A DNA stretch of 64,000 nucleotides, from the NCBI RefSeq assembly GCF_013367775.1, contig NZ_CP055157.1, positions 372,001 through 436,000 on the forward strand, in the 5' to 3' direction. The position numbers were made by a program, and so were the translations under genes. This document shows positions 1 to 8,847 of the stretch, in pieces; positions within the stretch are counted from its first letter, which is position 1; every line of letters starts with the position of its first letter. Under the pieces are notes generated by a model. That model had not been told where the DNA came from. It saw only the letters and a list, made by a program, of their open reading frames with translations, and did no database searches. Source of the stretch: Microbulbifer sp. YPW1. Lineage in GTDB: Bacteria; Pseudomonadota; Gammaproteobacteria; Pseudomonadales; Cellvibrionaceae.

Positions 1-308
1 CGATCACTAAAGATCGGATTATCAGCCTCAGCTTTTCCTATCATCTTCACGCTTCCGGAAGCTTCGAAGAAAAAGAGTCCATTGTCAGCTCTAAGCCAGT
101 CTTAGACCTGATCAACAACATTATCAATAGCGTAGAACTGAAACCCTCTCCCGAGCTTGAGAAGGAGCTCGCTGAACTCCGCAAATCCTGCCCCGACCTA
201 AATGTAAGTAAAAACTTCCCACCGTTAAAATGGCCAGCAACGGTGGACGAGACGGGTTTGAATATCGTTGAAATGAATGAGAAACAGCGGAAGGCGTTGG
301 TGGGATAG
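1..308 (+). CDS. 3' end of an unknown protein (partial)
   Basis: An open frame runs from the left edge of the window to a TAG stop at 306-308, giving about 101 C-terminal residues. The start lies outside the window. The visible part is hydrophilic, with a Lys/Glu-rich middle (SPELEKELAELRKS) that could form a short helix, and it ends NEKQRKALVG. I recognise no family motif. It is followed after 43 bases by an inverted-repeat doublet and then by the convergent metE. It is kept as real because the frame is open through the whole edge segment and its composition is protein-like, but without the rest of the gene no function can be given. Confidence 0.55.
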   Translation, partial: ITKDRIISLSFSYHLHASGSFEEKESIVSSKPVLDLINNIINSVELKPSPELEKELAELRKSCPDLNVSKNFPPLKWPATVDETGLNIVEMNEKQRKALVG

Positions 309-351
309 CTTTCTAAAAACGCATTAGGTTGGGCGTACTTGATTTGGCTCT

Positions 352-418
352 GTAGGAGCCTGCCCTGCAGGCGAACGGTCCGGAGATCCGGGGGTTCGCC
401 TGCAAGGCAGGCTCCTAC
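352..418. repeat. REP-type inverted repeat doublet
   Basis: Two 25-base arms (352-376 and 394-418) are inverted copies of each other with one mismatch. Each arm is itself palindromic around GCCTGC/GCAGGC. The loop is a GC-rich 17 bases. The same unit, minus one base, occurs as single copies at 27522-27545 and 28979-29002. The arrangement (short palindromic intergenic units, here paired head to head) is that of REP/BIME elements. Lying between two convergent stop codons, it could also terminate transcription or protect 3' ends. No RAYT transposase gene is visible in the window. Confidence 0.75.
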
Positions 419-449
419 GTTTACGGGGTATCGGAATGCGATCGGGGCA

Positions 450-2684
450 TCAGGCCACTTCGGCCCTGACGGTCCTCGCCGCTTCCACCATATTCAACAG
501 TGCCGAACCCACTTCTGCCCAGTTGCGGGTTTTCAGGCCACAGTCGGGATTTATCCACAGTTTCTCTTGCGGAATCACTTTTAGCAGCTGGTACAGGCGA
601 TTTACCAATTCCTTTCGCTCGGGCACGTTGGGCGAGTGAATATCGTAAATGCCCGGACCGATTTCATTGGGGTACCCACCCCTCTCTCCGGCAAAAGCCT
701 CCAGTAGACGCAGGTCTGAACGTGCGGACTCGATGGTGATAACGTCCGCATCCAGCGCCACGATGGCATCCATGATCGCATTGAAGTTGGAATAACACAT
801 GTGGGTGTGGATCTGGGTTTCCGCCTTTACTTCACTGCAGGTGTAGCGGAAGCAGCCCACCGCCCAGGCAAAGTAATCGTCGTGGCCGGACACACGCAGC
901 GGCACCCCTTCGCGCAGTGCCGGTTCATCGATCTGGATGATACCGATGCCCGCCGCTTCCAGGTCCAGCACCTCTTCGCGCAATGCCTTGGCAATCTGCA
1001 GGCAGCTGACCGCGCGCGGAATGTCCTCGCGGGGGAAGGACCAGTTAAGGATGGTAACCGGGCCCGTGAGCATACCTTTTACCGGCTTCTTGCTCAGGCT
1101 CTGGGCGTATTCGCTCCACTGCACGGTCATTGGATTGGGCCGCGAGATATCCCCAGCGATAATCGGTGGCTTCACACAGCGGGAACCGTAACTCTGTACC
1201 CAGCCATTACCGGTGTGGATAAATCCATCCAGCTGCTCACCAAAGTACTCCACCATATCGTTGCGCTCGGCTTCGCCGTGTACCAGCACGTCGAGCCCAA
1301 GGATTTCCTGACGGCGGATGGCTTCGGCAATTTCCGCACGCAGGTGCCCGTTGTAGTCCTCGGCACTGATTTCCTGGTTGCGGAACTGCTTGCGTACCTG
1401 TCGCAGTACATCGGTCTGCGGGAAGGAGCCGATGGTTGTGGTGGGTAGTAGGGGCAGTTGCCAGCGCTCTCGCTGAACTTCCGCACGCTGTGGATACTTT
1501 TCTGCACGCCAGGTGCTATCCAGTTCCGCGCGCACGTCGGCTTCACTGGGGCTTTCGGTTTTGGAAATTGCCGGCAGCACATCGGCACCGGGTTTCAACG
1601 CCTGCTGCAGGGTGTTCAGCTCATCCAGCTTCTGGCGGCTGTAGGCCAGTTTCTGTTTATCCGCATCTGCCAGTTTGGTTTCGGTTTCCAGGTCCACCGG
1701 GCTGTGCAGGAGTGAGCAACTGGCAGATATCCACAGGCGCTCGCCAAGCTTGCTCGCAAGCGGTGACAGCTCCTGCTGCCAGCGGGTCAGATCCGTTCGC
1801 CAGACATTGCGGCCATTGATCACGCCGACGGACAGGACCTGCCCATCGCGCAGTGCGGCAGCTGCGGGAGCCACTTCTTCCGGCCCGCGCACCGCATCGA
1901 TATGTACACCATCCACAGGCAGATCAAATGCCAGCTGAAGATTTTCCTGCAGCGGCGAGAAATAGCTCGCGAGCAGTAGTTTACTGCCACTGGCTTTGGA
2001 CAACGCCTGATAGGTCGGTCCGAAAGCATCGCGCCACTGGGCGGGCAGGTCCAGGCCGAGGATGGGCTCGTCGATCTGAACCCACTGGGCGGCGGCGCTT
2101 GCCAGTTGCTCGAGTAACTCGACGTAACAGGGCAGCAGCTTTGGCAGCAATTCCAGGGCGTTATCCACACCGCGGCCGAGCCAGAGGTAGGTCAGCGGGC
2201 CGATCACGACCGGCTTTACATTGTGCCCCAGGCTCTGAGCTTCCTGCACTTCCGCCAGCAGCCACTCGCTGTCCAGGGAGAACTTCTGGTCGTCGGTAAA
2301 TTCCGGTACCAGATAGTGGTAGTTGGTATCAAACCACTTGGTCATGGCATTGGCCGCCACAGGCTCGCCGGATGGCGCACGACCGCGGGCCAGACGGAAA
2401 TACTGGTCGAGTTTGTTATCTGCCGCACCCTCGGCAAAACGCTCGGGGATCACGCCAAACATGAGCGAGTGATTCAGCACCTGGTCGTACCAGGCGAAAT
2501 CGCCCACGGTCGTCAGCGCCAGGCCCGCGGCCTGCTGCGCCTGCCAGTTCTGACTGCGCACCTGGGAGCCCGCTGCCAGAAGTGCTTTCTGGTCGATGTC
2601 CCCTTTCCAGTAGGCTTCCTGCGCGCGTTTCAGCTCGCGATTCGCGCCAATACGCGGGTATCCGAGAATGTGTGTCTTTGCCAT
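450..2684 (-). CDS. metE: Cobalamin-independent methionine synthase MetE
   Basis: MetE (5-methyltetrahydropteroyltriglutamate-homocysteine methyltransferase) makes methionine in the cytoplasm without B12. The protein is about 744 aa, the usual length. It starts AKTHILGYPRIGANRELK and has the duplicated-barrel architecture. The zinc-site signatures of the family are visible in the C-terminal half: HTHMCYSNF (His and Cys ligands) and NPDCGLKTRNW (Cys ligand). The start is placed at the ATG directly before AKTH; an in-frame ATG two codons upstream and a longer open extension to 2765 are less likely because homologs begin at this point. It is transcribed divergently from metR at 2960, the classical arrangement in which MetR with homocysteine activates metE. 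No cobalamin-riboswitch consensus was seen upstream. Confidence 0.97.
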   Translation of the reverse strand: MAKTHILGYPRIGANRELKRAQEAYWKGDIDQKALLAAGSQVRSQNWQAQQAAGLALTTVGDFAWYDQVLNHSLMFGVIPERFAEGAADNKLDQYFRLARGRAPSGEPVAANAMTKWFDTNYHYLVPEFTDDQKFSLDSEWLLAEVQEAQSLGHNVKPVVIGPLTYLWLGRGVDNALELLPKLLPCYVELLEQLASAAAQWVQIDEPILGLDLPAQWRDAFGPTYQALSKASGSKLLLASYFSPLQENLQLAFDLPVDGVHIDAVRGPEEVAPAAAALRDGQVLSVGVINGRNVWRTDLTRWQQELSPLASKLGERLWISASCSLLHSPVDLETETKLADADKQKLAYSRQKLDELNTLQQALKPGADVLPAISKTESPSEADVRAELDSTWRAEKYPQRAEVQRERWQLPLLPTTTIGSFPQTDVLRQVRKQFRNQEISAEDYNGHLRAEIAEAIRRQEILGLDVLVHGEAERNDMVEYFGEQLDGFIHTGNGWVQSYGSRCVKPPIIAGDISRPNPMTVQWSEYAQSLSKKPVKGMLTGPVTILNWSFPREDIPRAVSCLQIAKALREEVLDLEAAGIGIIQIDEPALREGVPLRVSGHDDYFAWAVGCFRYTCSEVKAETQIHTHMCYSNFNAIMDAIVALDADVITIESARSDLRLLEAFAGERGGYPNEIGPGIYDIHSPNVPERKELVNRLYQLLKVIPQEKLWINPDCGLKTRNWAEVGSALLNMVEAARTVRAEVA

Positions 2685-2959
2685 GTCCATTTCCCAATCA
2701 ATGCCGCCCCGGAGGTTCCACCCGCGGGGCTGTGAATTCAGGCAAGCATTCTGCGGCGCACCCAATGTTTAATCAATTTCATAGTTTTCAACTAAAATAT
2801 GAAAAAAACTAAAGTACAGAGGGAAGATATAGCCGGTGGTGCGAGAAGGCTTCCGGCCGGCAACACAAAAACTTGCTTCCCTCCCCCCAAATGAGATTCA
2901 ATAATTTTCACGATCACTCAAAATAAAATGAATTTCCCTAAAGACTGTATGACATCACG
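2685..2959. promoter_or_regulatory. metE-metR divergent control region
   Basis: This 275-base A+T-rich gap separates the divergent starts of metE and metR and must carry both promoters. MetR sites in enterics are TGAA-N5-TTCA. I see several TGAA and TTCA half-sites (for example around 2777-2804 and 2892-2904), but no perfect copy. The inverted pair TTTCAT (2777-2782) and ATGAAA (2799-2804) is the clearest symmetry. Assignment as a MetR-controlled region rests mainly on gene order. Confidence 0.5.
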
Positions 2960-3883
2960 ATGATAGAACTCCGCCACCTCAGGGCCCTGACCATCCTGCG
3001 GGAGACTGGCAGCATGGTGCGCGCCGCCGAGCGCCTGCACCTCACCCAGTCCGCCCTGTCCCACCTGTTCCGGGAGATGGAGGAGCGCCATGAACAGAGC
3101 CTGTTTGTGCGCAAATCCCGCCCACTGCGCTTTACCAGTGCCGGATTGCGCCTGCTGCAACTGGCCGACGATGTGCTGCCGCGGGTGGCCGTCGCACAGC
3201 GGGATCTCGCGCGGCTGGCCTCCGGCAATGCGGGGCGGCTGAATATCGCCATCGAGTGCCACAGCTGCTACCAGTGGCTGATGCCCACACTCGATGCCTA
3301 CCGGGACGACTGGCCGGAAGTGGAGCTGGATCTTTCCAGCGGATTCAACTTTGCTCCACTGCCGGCGCTGGTACGGGGAGACCTGGACCTGGTAGTAACC
3401 AGCAATCCGGATGAATCCCTCAAGGGGATTCACTACGAGCCCCTGTTCAGTTTCGAAATGTGCCTGGCCATCAGCAGGAAACACCCGCTGGCGGACCGGA
3501 AATGGGTAGAGCCGCAGGACCTGGCAGATGAAGTGCAGATCACCTATCCGGTGGAAAGGGAAAGGCTGGATATCTTCCAGCACTTCCTTGATCCCGCAGA
3601 TGTGGAACCCGCTTCCGTGCGCACGGCAGAACTGACGGTAATGATGGTCCAACTGGTGGTGAGCGGACGCGGTGTGTGTGCGCTTCCTAACTGGGCGCTT
3701 TACGAATATTTACAGAAAGGGTTGGTCAACCAGCTTAGACTGGGCAAAAGTGGACTTTGGAGTACACTCTACGCGGCGGTTCGCGAAGAGATGCTGGAAC
3801 AGGCATTTTTGCAGGACTTTTTCACCACAGCGCGGGATACCTGCTTCGCCAACCTCAACGGGGTGCGCGCCGCCGCCGAATAA
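2960..3883 (+). CDS. metR: LysR-type regulator MetR
   Basis: A 307-aa LysR-family transcription factor. The N-terminal winged helix-turn-helix covers about residues 1-60 (AAERLHLTQSALSHLFREME). The effector-binding domain follows, containing the segment IAIECHSCYQWLMP typical of MetR, the homocysteine-sensing activator of methionine genes. FVRKSRPLRFT and the WSTLYAAVRE stretch near the C terminus also match MetR rather than other LysR subfamilies. Its divergent position next to metE supports the assignment. It probably represses itself and activates metE. Full length, with no defects seen. Confidence 0.93.
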   Translation: MIELRHLRALTILRETGSMVRAAERLHLTQSALSHLFREMEERHEQSLFVRKSRPLRFTSAGLRLLQLADDVLPRVAVAQRDLARLASGNAGRLNIAIECHSCYQWLMPTLDAYRDDWPEVELDLSSGFNFAPLPALVRGDLDLVVTSNPDESLKGIHYEPLFSFEMCLAISRKHPLADRKWVEPQDLADEVQITYPVERERLDIFQHFLDPADVEPASVRTAELTVMMVQLVVSGRGVCALPNWALYEYLQKGLVNQLRLGKSGLWSTLYAAVREEMLEQAFLQDFFTTARDTCFANLNGVRAAAE

Positions 3884-3936
3884 TCCAAATTCAAGACCGG
3901 AAACAATAAATCGACATCAAAAGAAGGAACCACTCG

Positions 3937-4482
3937 ATGACATCCACACCCGATAGCTGGAGCAAGGCCATCAAATCCCTGCACTGGCTAATTGCATTCT
4001 TTATCCTGTTCGCCTGGGGCTCGGTAGAGCTGCATGAGTTTTACGAGCGCAGCGATCCCATGCGCGGATGGTGGATGGTGGTGCACTACTCCCTCGGCTT
4101 CTCGATTTTGTTTCTCGGCCTTTTCCGTCTCTACTGGCGCGCCACCCACGGCCGCCCCACACTGTACGGCGGCAGCTTCCAGAAGCCCGTATCCCTGCTG
4201 GTGCAGAGCCTGATGTACATCATTATCCTGGGTATGCCGATCACCGGCCTGTTGATGCGTCAGTTCGCAGGGCGTGACATCACCCTGTTCTGGATAATCG
4301 ACGTGCCCTCCGTTGTGGCCAAAAACACCGATATCGCCAAACAGTTTGCGTTCCTGCACAAGGAATTCCTGTGGAATGCGCTGCTGGTACTGCTGGTACT
4401 ACATATCGGTGGCGCGCTGTGGCATCACTTTATTACCAAGGACAATACCCTGCGGCAGATGCTGCCTTTTGGAAGGAAGTAA
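3937..4482 (+). CDS. Cytochrome b561 family membrane protein
   Basis: A 181-aa integral membrane protein with four predicted transmembrane helices. It starts with a short cytoplasmic stretch and SLHWLIAFFILFAWGS. Histidines suited to haem b ligation are present: HWL in helix 1, VHYSLG in helix 2, FLHKEF and VLHIGGALWHHF near helices 3-4. The last is the signature end of the bacterial b561 (CybB-type) family, which moves electrons between quinol and periplasmic acceptors such as superoxide. It lies 53 bases after metR on the same strand, but a functional link to methionine synthesis is not evident. A clear intrinsic terminator follows. Confidence 0.88.
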   Translation: MTSTPDSWSKAIKSLHWLIAFFILFAWGSVELHEFYERSDPMRGWWMVVHYSLGFSILFLGLFRLYWRATHGRPTLYGGSFQKPVSLLVQSLMYIIILGMPITGLLMRQFAGRDITLFWIIDVPSVVAKNTDIAKQFAFLHKEFLWNALLVLLVLHIGGALWHHFITKDNTLRQMLPFGRK

Positions 4483-4507
4483 GTATTTCCTTACGGGGCT
4501 CATCCCC

Positions 4508-4540
4508 AAAAAAAACCGCGCAAGTGCGCGGTTTTTTTAT
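4508..4540. terminator. Bidirectional intrinsic terminator
   Basis: The perfect stem CCGCGC/GCGCGG (4516-4531, four-base AAGT loop) is flanked by an A run on the left and a T run on the right. It can therefore stop transcription from both the cytochrome gene (plus) and the convergent lipoprotein gene (minus). Confidence 0.9.
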
Positions 4541-4551
4541 TTGCCCCCAAG

Positions 4552-6879
4552 TTACATGGATGAGATAGGAGCAGGCCTCTCCGCCACGCGCTCAATGTAG
4601 GTATTGAGAATACTACCGTTACTCAAAACATGTTCCTCTGGAGCCATCGTGGAGTCATCCAAGAAGGGGTCTGCGAAGACACGGTGGTAGTGCCGCAGCG
4701 CAATACCCTCACCGTCCTGGTGCAGTACCCACTCCCGCTCGTGATATAACGCACACTCATCCCCAGGCGCCGGATCCCAGGTGGCAGGTTCACAGAATCC
4801 TGAAGTAGATGCAAAGTAACGACGGATGAGCAGGTTTCCTGCTTCGTTGATAGTCCAGAAGCCAGGCATCAAAGTAACTTCATCCGAGGTAATTTCCCCA
4901 TCCCCATTCCGATCCCAGGTCGACACGGTCAGAGCCGTTCCATCCGCATTGACTTCAAACCAGAACGGCTCGTGTGGGGCGTTGAAATCCATCGGGTACG
5001 TGTAAATGCCTACCGCTCGATCTGCCGTCCAGGCTGGCGCCTCCTTAAGGTAGGCTCTTCCTGCGGTAGAAAGCTTTTCAACCCCATTACTGAGAGCAAC
5101 GAATACTAGTGGAGACTTCAGGTTATCGCTTTCCAACAGTACCAGTTCCGCTTCATAGCCGAGGATATTGTCGATCAATAAATGCCCGCGGCCATTCAGC
5201 GCCCACGACGTACTCACCTGGCTCGAAGCGGGCACACCGGCACCGGAGATAGAATCTACAACCACCGTAACACTGCCACCAGTCTCAATGTTCCCGGCAA
5301 AGGTTAACTGGACGGATTGCACCAACAAAGACTGCCCTTCAAAATCCGGGGTAGGCTCGGTCACCTCGCCTTCCACAAGCGGTAGCGGAATGCTCAGCGC
5401 AAGTCCCATCTGTAAAGCCTGATCGACAGGCACTGCTCCTGCACTGCGAACTCCCATGGCTGCGTCAGTCAACTGCTCCGCCTCGGTAGGTGGATACTCA
5501 CCATTTGGGTAACGGGTAAAGCGATCAGCGGTAATTAAAAACCAGTCGACTTCCTCTCCGTAATCAAGCCACTTGATTAGCTTCGGCTGTACGACGGTTT
5601 CTTGCTGGATCTGCACTCCCAGGCTCTCGTCGTATACCAGGCTTGAATCGACCACGAATTCTGCACCAGCAATCTCGAGCCCATTGGTGGTAGCCTCCCA
5701 GCTAATTTCGCTTGTGCCCTCATTACCTCCCCAGGTGCCGCTACCCTGAGCATTTAAATTCAGGTTGTTCCCCAGAGAAATACGCGTAGGCCCACTAAAC
5801 GGGATCGGGTTGATTACGATTCCGTCAAAGTAATAGGTATCCTGCATTGCGGCAGGAATTGCGAGCGACGGGAAAGCCCGCTGAGCGTCTTCAGCAACTT
5901 CGTCAACTGCAGCCTGGTAAATCGACGCGTTGCTCGTTTGAATCTCGTTAATTAACCTTGAAGCCGCCTCGCGATCTGCAGCCAGTGCATAAGTGTCCGC
6001 AAAGCTATCCGGCATTACTACTTCCCCGGTACCTGCGTGATCCAGCACTAACCGAATCAAAGTCCCCAGATGAAAAATATCACTACCATTCAGCAGTTTC
6101 TTGCGTGCAGTGAGCTGTTCAGTGGTTTCGACACTGCCGGGCTCTCCCCGCTCCACCTGAGCTGCCAATGCAGTGGTTAGCGTTGATATATTGACAGCGG
6201 GGAGTTCATCGCGGACGACAACACCATCTTCGCCTGCCGCACTCACTAGTGCCGAAAAGTCCCCCATCAAAGAAACCAGCTTGAGACCAGTCGCCGGATT
6301 ACGTACCTCGGCACGTACCATCTCCGAGGCCAGACTATCATCCACTGAGATTGTAGTAGAGTACTGACCAGCGCTGCCCACCACAGTAGTGAACAGCTGT
6401 TCACCCACGTTGAATGACACTTCAGAATTTTCTGCAAGGCTCTCGGTAACCACACCCGCAATACTCACGCCGACCATGCGAGCAGTAATGGACACGACCA
6501 CTTCCTCCGAGGTCGTGGCACCCTCTGCGTCAGTTACGGTAACCACCAGGGTTGCCTGAGTGCTCTCGACTACTGCCGGGGCCTGGATTGAAACCGTGGC
6601 GGTATCAACATCACCAAGTGTCAGAGACGCACCGGCTTTTTGCTCCCACATATAGGAAACGGAAGAACCTTCAGGATCCGTTGCGGAAGCAGTTATTGTT
6701 GCGGACTCACCTTCCATCAGAGTGATGGGGTCGGCACTAACCGAGGGTGGCTGATTAGTGGGCTCCGAAGGTGTCCCCCCTTCATTACCGCCACCGCTAC
6801 TGCCACCACCACAGGCAACCAGTACCAAACTGAGGGCACCGATAACTGCCCCGTTAAAATGCTTGTTTTTTATACTCAT
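4552..6879 (-). CDS. Large secreted lipoprotein with Ig-like domain and EF-hand-like loop
   Basis: A protein of about 775 aa with a lipoprotein signal peptide: basic N terminus, hydrophobic core and lipobox LVAC at about residues 20-23. A Gly/Ser/Pro-rich linker (GGGSSGGGNEGG) follows, so it is probably tethered to the outer membrane. Residues of about 45-135 form a PKD/REJ-like beta domain (QPPSVSADP, ATDPEGSSVSYMWEQ, VTVTDAEGATTSEE). Near the C terminus is a calcium-binding type loop, DRNGDGEITSDE. The large middle is not recognised. The start is the ATG at 6879; one preceding TTG is in frame. No enzyme motif was seen. It may be a surface-exposed binding or matrix protein. The gene stands alone, between a terminator and deaD. 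Confidence 0.8.
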   Translation of the reverse strand: MSIKNKHFNGAVIGALSLVLVACGGGSSGGGNEGGTPSEPTNQPPSVSADPITLMEGESATITASATDPEGSSVSYMWEQKAGASLTLGDVDTATVSIQAPAVVESTQATLVVTVTDAEGATTSEEVVVSITARMVGVSIAGVVTESLAENSEVSFNVGEQLFTTVVGSAGQYSTTISVDDSLASEMVRAEVRNPATGLKLVSLMGDFSALVSAAGEDGVVVRDELPAVNISTLTTALAAQVERGEPGSVETTEQLTARKKLLNGSDIFHLGTLIRLVLDHAGTGEVVMPDSFADTYALAADREAASRLINEIQTSNASIYQAAVDEVAEDAQRAFPSLAIPAAMQDTYYFDGIVINPIPFSGPTRISLGNNLNLNAQGSGTWGGNEGTSEISWEATTNGLEIAGAEFVVDSSLVYDESLGVQIQQETVVQPKLIKWLDYGEEVDWFLITADRFTRYPNGEYPPTEAEQLTDAAMGVRSAGAVPVDQALQMGLALSIPLPLVEGEVTEPTPDFEGQSLLVQSVQLTFAGNIETGGSVTVVVDSISGAGVPASSQVSTSWALNGRGHLLIDNILGYEAELVLLESDNLKSPLVFVALSNGVEKLSTAGRAYLKEAPAWTADRAVGIYTYPMDFNAPHEPFWFEVNADGTALTVSTWDRNGDGEITSDEVTLMPGFWTINEAGNLLIRRYFASTSGFCEPATWDPAPGDECALYHEREWVLHQDGEGIALRHYHRVFADPFLDDSTMAPEEHVLSNGSILNTYIERVAERPAPISSM

Positions 6880-7027
6880 CAACTATTTCCCAATTACGTT
6901 GAGCGAGCGTCACTGCGGCACAGCAAGCGGACATGTAGAAGGACCACCAAAAGCAAATAGACGCCAGAGATAGACGAAGTTGAGACCAGAAACCTCAAAA
7001 TATTCATTATTCAAAAACAAACACCCA

Positions 7028-7057
7028 CAAAAAAGGGCACCCTGTGGGTGCCCTTTC
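7028..7057 (-). terminator. Intrinsic terminator of deaD
   Basis: A stem of about 10 bp (AAGGGCACC / GGGTGCCCTT, loop CTGT or CACA) is followed on the minus strand by a T run (positions 7028-7034 read as As on the plus strand). It sits just downstream of the deaD stop. Confidence 0.88.
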
Positions 7058-7080
7058 TGTTTGCAGCTACAACTATTTAC

Positions 7081-8847
7081 TCAGTCACGCGGCTGCTTCG
7101 GCTTGCGCTTTTTAGCGGCGAAAGACGGCTTGCCACCCTTGCGGCCTTCACCGCTTCCACCCTGGTCGGTGAACTTGGCGATGTTCATCGGGCGGCCGTT
7201 TACGCGCACCTTTTTCAGGTGGTTGAAGATTTCCTTGGGCATGCCTTCCGGCAGGTCCACGGTGGTGTAATCCGGGTAGATTTCGATGCGGCCGATGTAG
7301 GAGCTGTCGAGATCCACTTCGTTGGCAATGGCACCCACTACGCTGCCCGGGCGTACACCGTGGTCGCGGCCTACTTCGATGCGGAAACGCTCTTTGCCTT
7401 CATCGGGCGGACCAACGTGCTTCTGCTTATCAAAGCCTTTCTTGCCGCGCTTGCGGTCGTCGCCGTCGCGGCGGTCACTGCGCTCGTTCCGATCATTAAA
7501 GTCGCGCTGCTTCGGCTCGCGCTCGTCCAGCAGCAGCGGGCTGTCGCCCTGGGCCATGGCGGCCAGTGCAGCAGCTACATCCAGCGGGTCCATTTCGTTT
7601 TCGGCCAGGTACTGCTCCACCAGATCGCGGAACGGCGCCAGGTCTTCACGGCCCTGCAGGGTGTCGGTAATACGCTGACGGAACTTCTCCATACGCGAGG
7701 CGTTTACCGCCTTGGCAGTCGGCAGTTCGAGGCGTTCGATGGGCTTCTTGGTCGCCTTCTCGATCACACGCAGCATGCGGCGCTCGCGCGGTGCCACGAA
7801 CAGGATCGCATCGCCTTCGCGACCGGCACGGCCGGTACGGCCGATACGGTGGATATAGGCTTCGGTATCGTAAGGAATATCGTAGTTGATCACGTGACTG
7901 ATACGTTTCACGTCCAGACCACGGGCCGCCACATCGGTGGCTACCACGATATCCAGCTTGCCTTTCTTCAGCTTGTCGATCACCTGCTCGCGCAGGTTCT
8001 GCGCCATGTCGCCGTTCAGGGCAGAGCTGGCAAATCCGCGAGCTGCCAGCTTGTCGGCAATCTCAACGGTAGCGTTCTTGGTGCGCACAAAAATGATGGT
8101 GCCATCAACAGGCTCCGCTTCGAGGATGCGGGTCAGCGCATCCATCTTGTGCAGGCCGCCCACCGGCCAGTAGCGCTGGCGGATGGTATCGGCGGTCTCG
8201 GTCTTGACCTTGATCTTCACGTCTACCGGGTTGTTCAGGTGATCGCGCGCAATCTTGGCAATCTCCCGCGGCATGGTGGCGGAGAACAGCGCGATCTGGC
8301 GCTCAGCGGGAACCTGCTCGAGCACCCACTCCACGTCGTCGATGAAGCCCATACGCAGCATTTCGTCGGCTTCATCCAGCACCAGGGTCTTGAGACCGGA
8401 CAGGTCCAAGGTGCCCTTGCGCATATGGTCCATCACTCGGCCCGGGGTACCCACAACCAGCTGCACACCGCGCTTCAGTTGCTGGATCTGGCCGCGGTAG
8501 TCGGCGCCACCGTAAATAGGGGCAACGTGAAAACCTTTGAGATTGGCGGCGTAAGACTGGCAGGCCTCGGCCACCTGGATGGCGAGTTCACGGGTCGGTG
8601 CCAGTACCAGTGCCTGGGGGCGCTTGCTCTTCAGGTCGAGCCCGGCCAGCAGCGGCAGTGCGAAGGCGGCAGTTTTGCCGGTACCGGTCTGGGCCTGGCC
8701 CAGCACGTCGCGGCCTTCCAGCAGTGACGGAATGGTCTGTGCCTGGATCGGGGATGGGGTTTCATAACCCAGTTTGGTAACGGCTTCGAGAATTTGTGTC
8801 GGCAGGCCCAGCTGGTCAAAACCAGCAGGTGCAGAATTGTCGGTCAT
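7081..8847 (-). CDS. deaD: DEAD-box ATP-dependent RNA helicase DeaD/CsdA
   Basis: This 588-aa cytoplasmic RNA helicase acts in ribosome assembly and RNA decay at low temperature. In order: Q motif (TPSPIQAQTIP), Walker A AQTGTGKT at about residue 50, PTRELA, VGTPGR, DEAD box VLDEADEML at about residue 155, SAT, the second RecA domain with ATDVAARGLD and the arginine-finger motif HRIGRTGRAGR at about residue 330. A charged linker (KQRDFNDRNERSDRRDGDD) follows, then a DbpA-type RNA-binding domain (RIEVGRDHGVRPGSVVGAI) and a basic tail. The domain order is that of DeaD, not RhlE or DbpA. It is a single gene with its own terminator. The long upstream gap fits a regulated cold-shock leader. Confidence 0.96.
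   Translation of the reverse strand: MTDNSAPAGFDQLGLPTQILEAVTKLGYETPSPIQAQTIPSLLEGRDVLGQAQTGTGKTAAFALPLLAGLDLKSKRPQALVLAPTRELAIQVAEACQSYAANLKGFHVAPIYGGADYRGQIQQLKRGVQLVVGTPGRVMDHMRKGTLDLSGLKTLVLDEADEMLRMGFIDDVEWVLEQVPAERQIALFSATMPREIAKIARDHLNNPVDVKIKVKTETADTIRQRYWPVGGLHKMDALTRILEAEPVDGTIIFVRTKNATVEIADKLAARGFASSALNGDMAQNLREQVIDKLKKGKLDIVVATDVAARGLDVKRISHVINYDIPYDTEAYIHRIGRTGRAGREGDAILFVAPRERRMLRVIEKATKKPIERLELPTAKAVNASRMEKFRQRITDTLQGREDLAPFRDLVEQYLAENEMDPLDVAAALAAMAQGDSPLLLDEREPKQRDFNDRNERSDRRDGDDRKRGKKGFDKQKHVGPPDEGKERFRIEVGRDHGVRPGSVVGAIANEVDLDSSYIGRIEIYPDYTTVDLPEGMPKEIFNHLKKVRVNGRPMNIAKFTDQGGSGEGRKGGKPSFAAKKRKPKQPRD

Noticed and set aside
2685..2959. Cobalamin riboswitch upstream of metE
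   Set aside because: No B12-box-like sequence (GCCACTG) or multi-stem layout was found on the minus strand. metR next door explains the regulation.
7048..8727. A 559-codon plus-strand open frame opposite deaD
   Set aside because: It is antisense to a textbook DEAD-box helicase. Long antisense frames are common in G+C-rich codon usage, and its sequence has no domain features.
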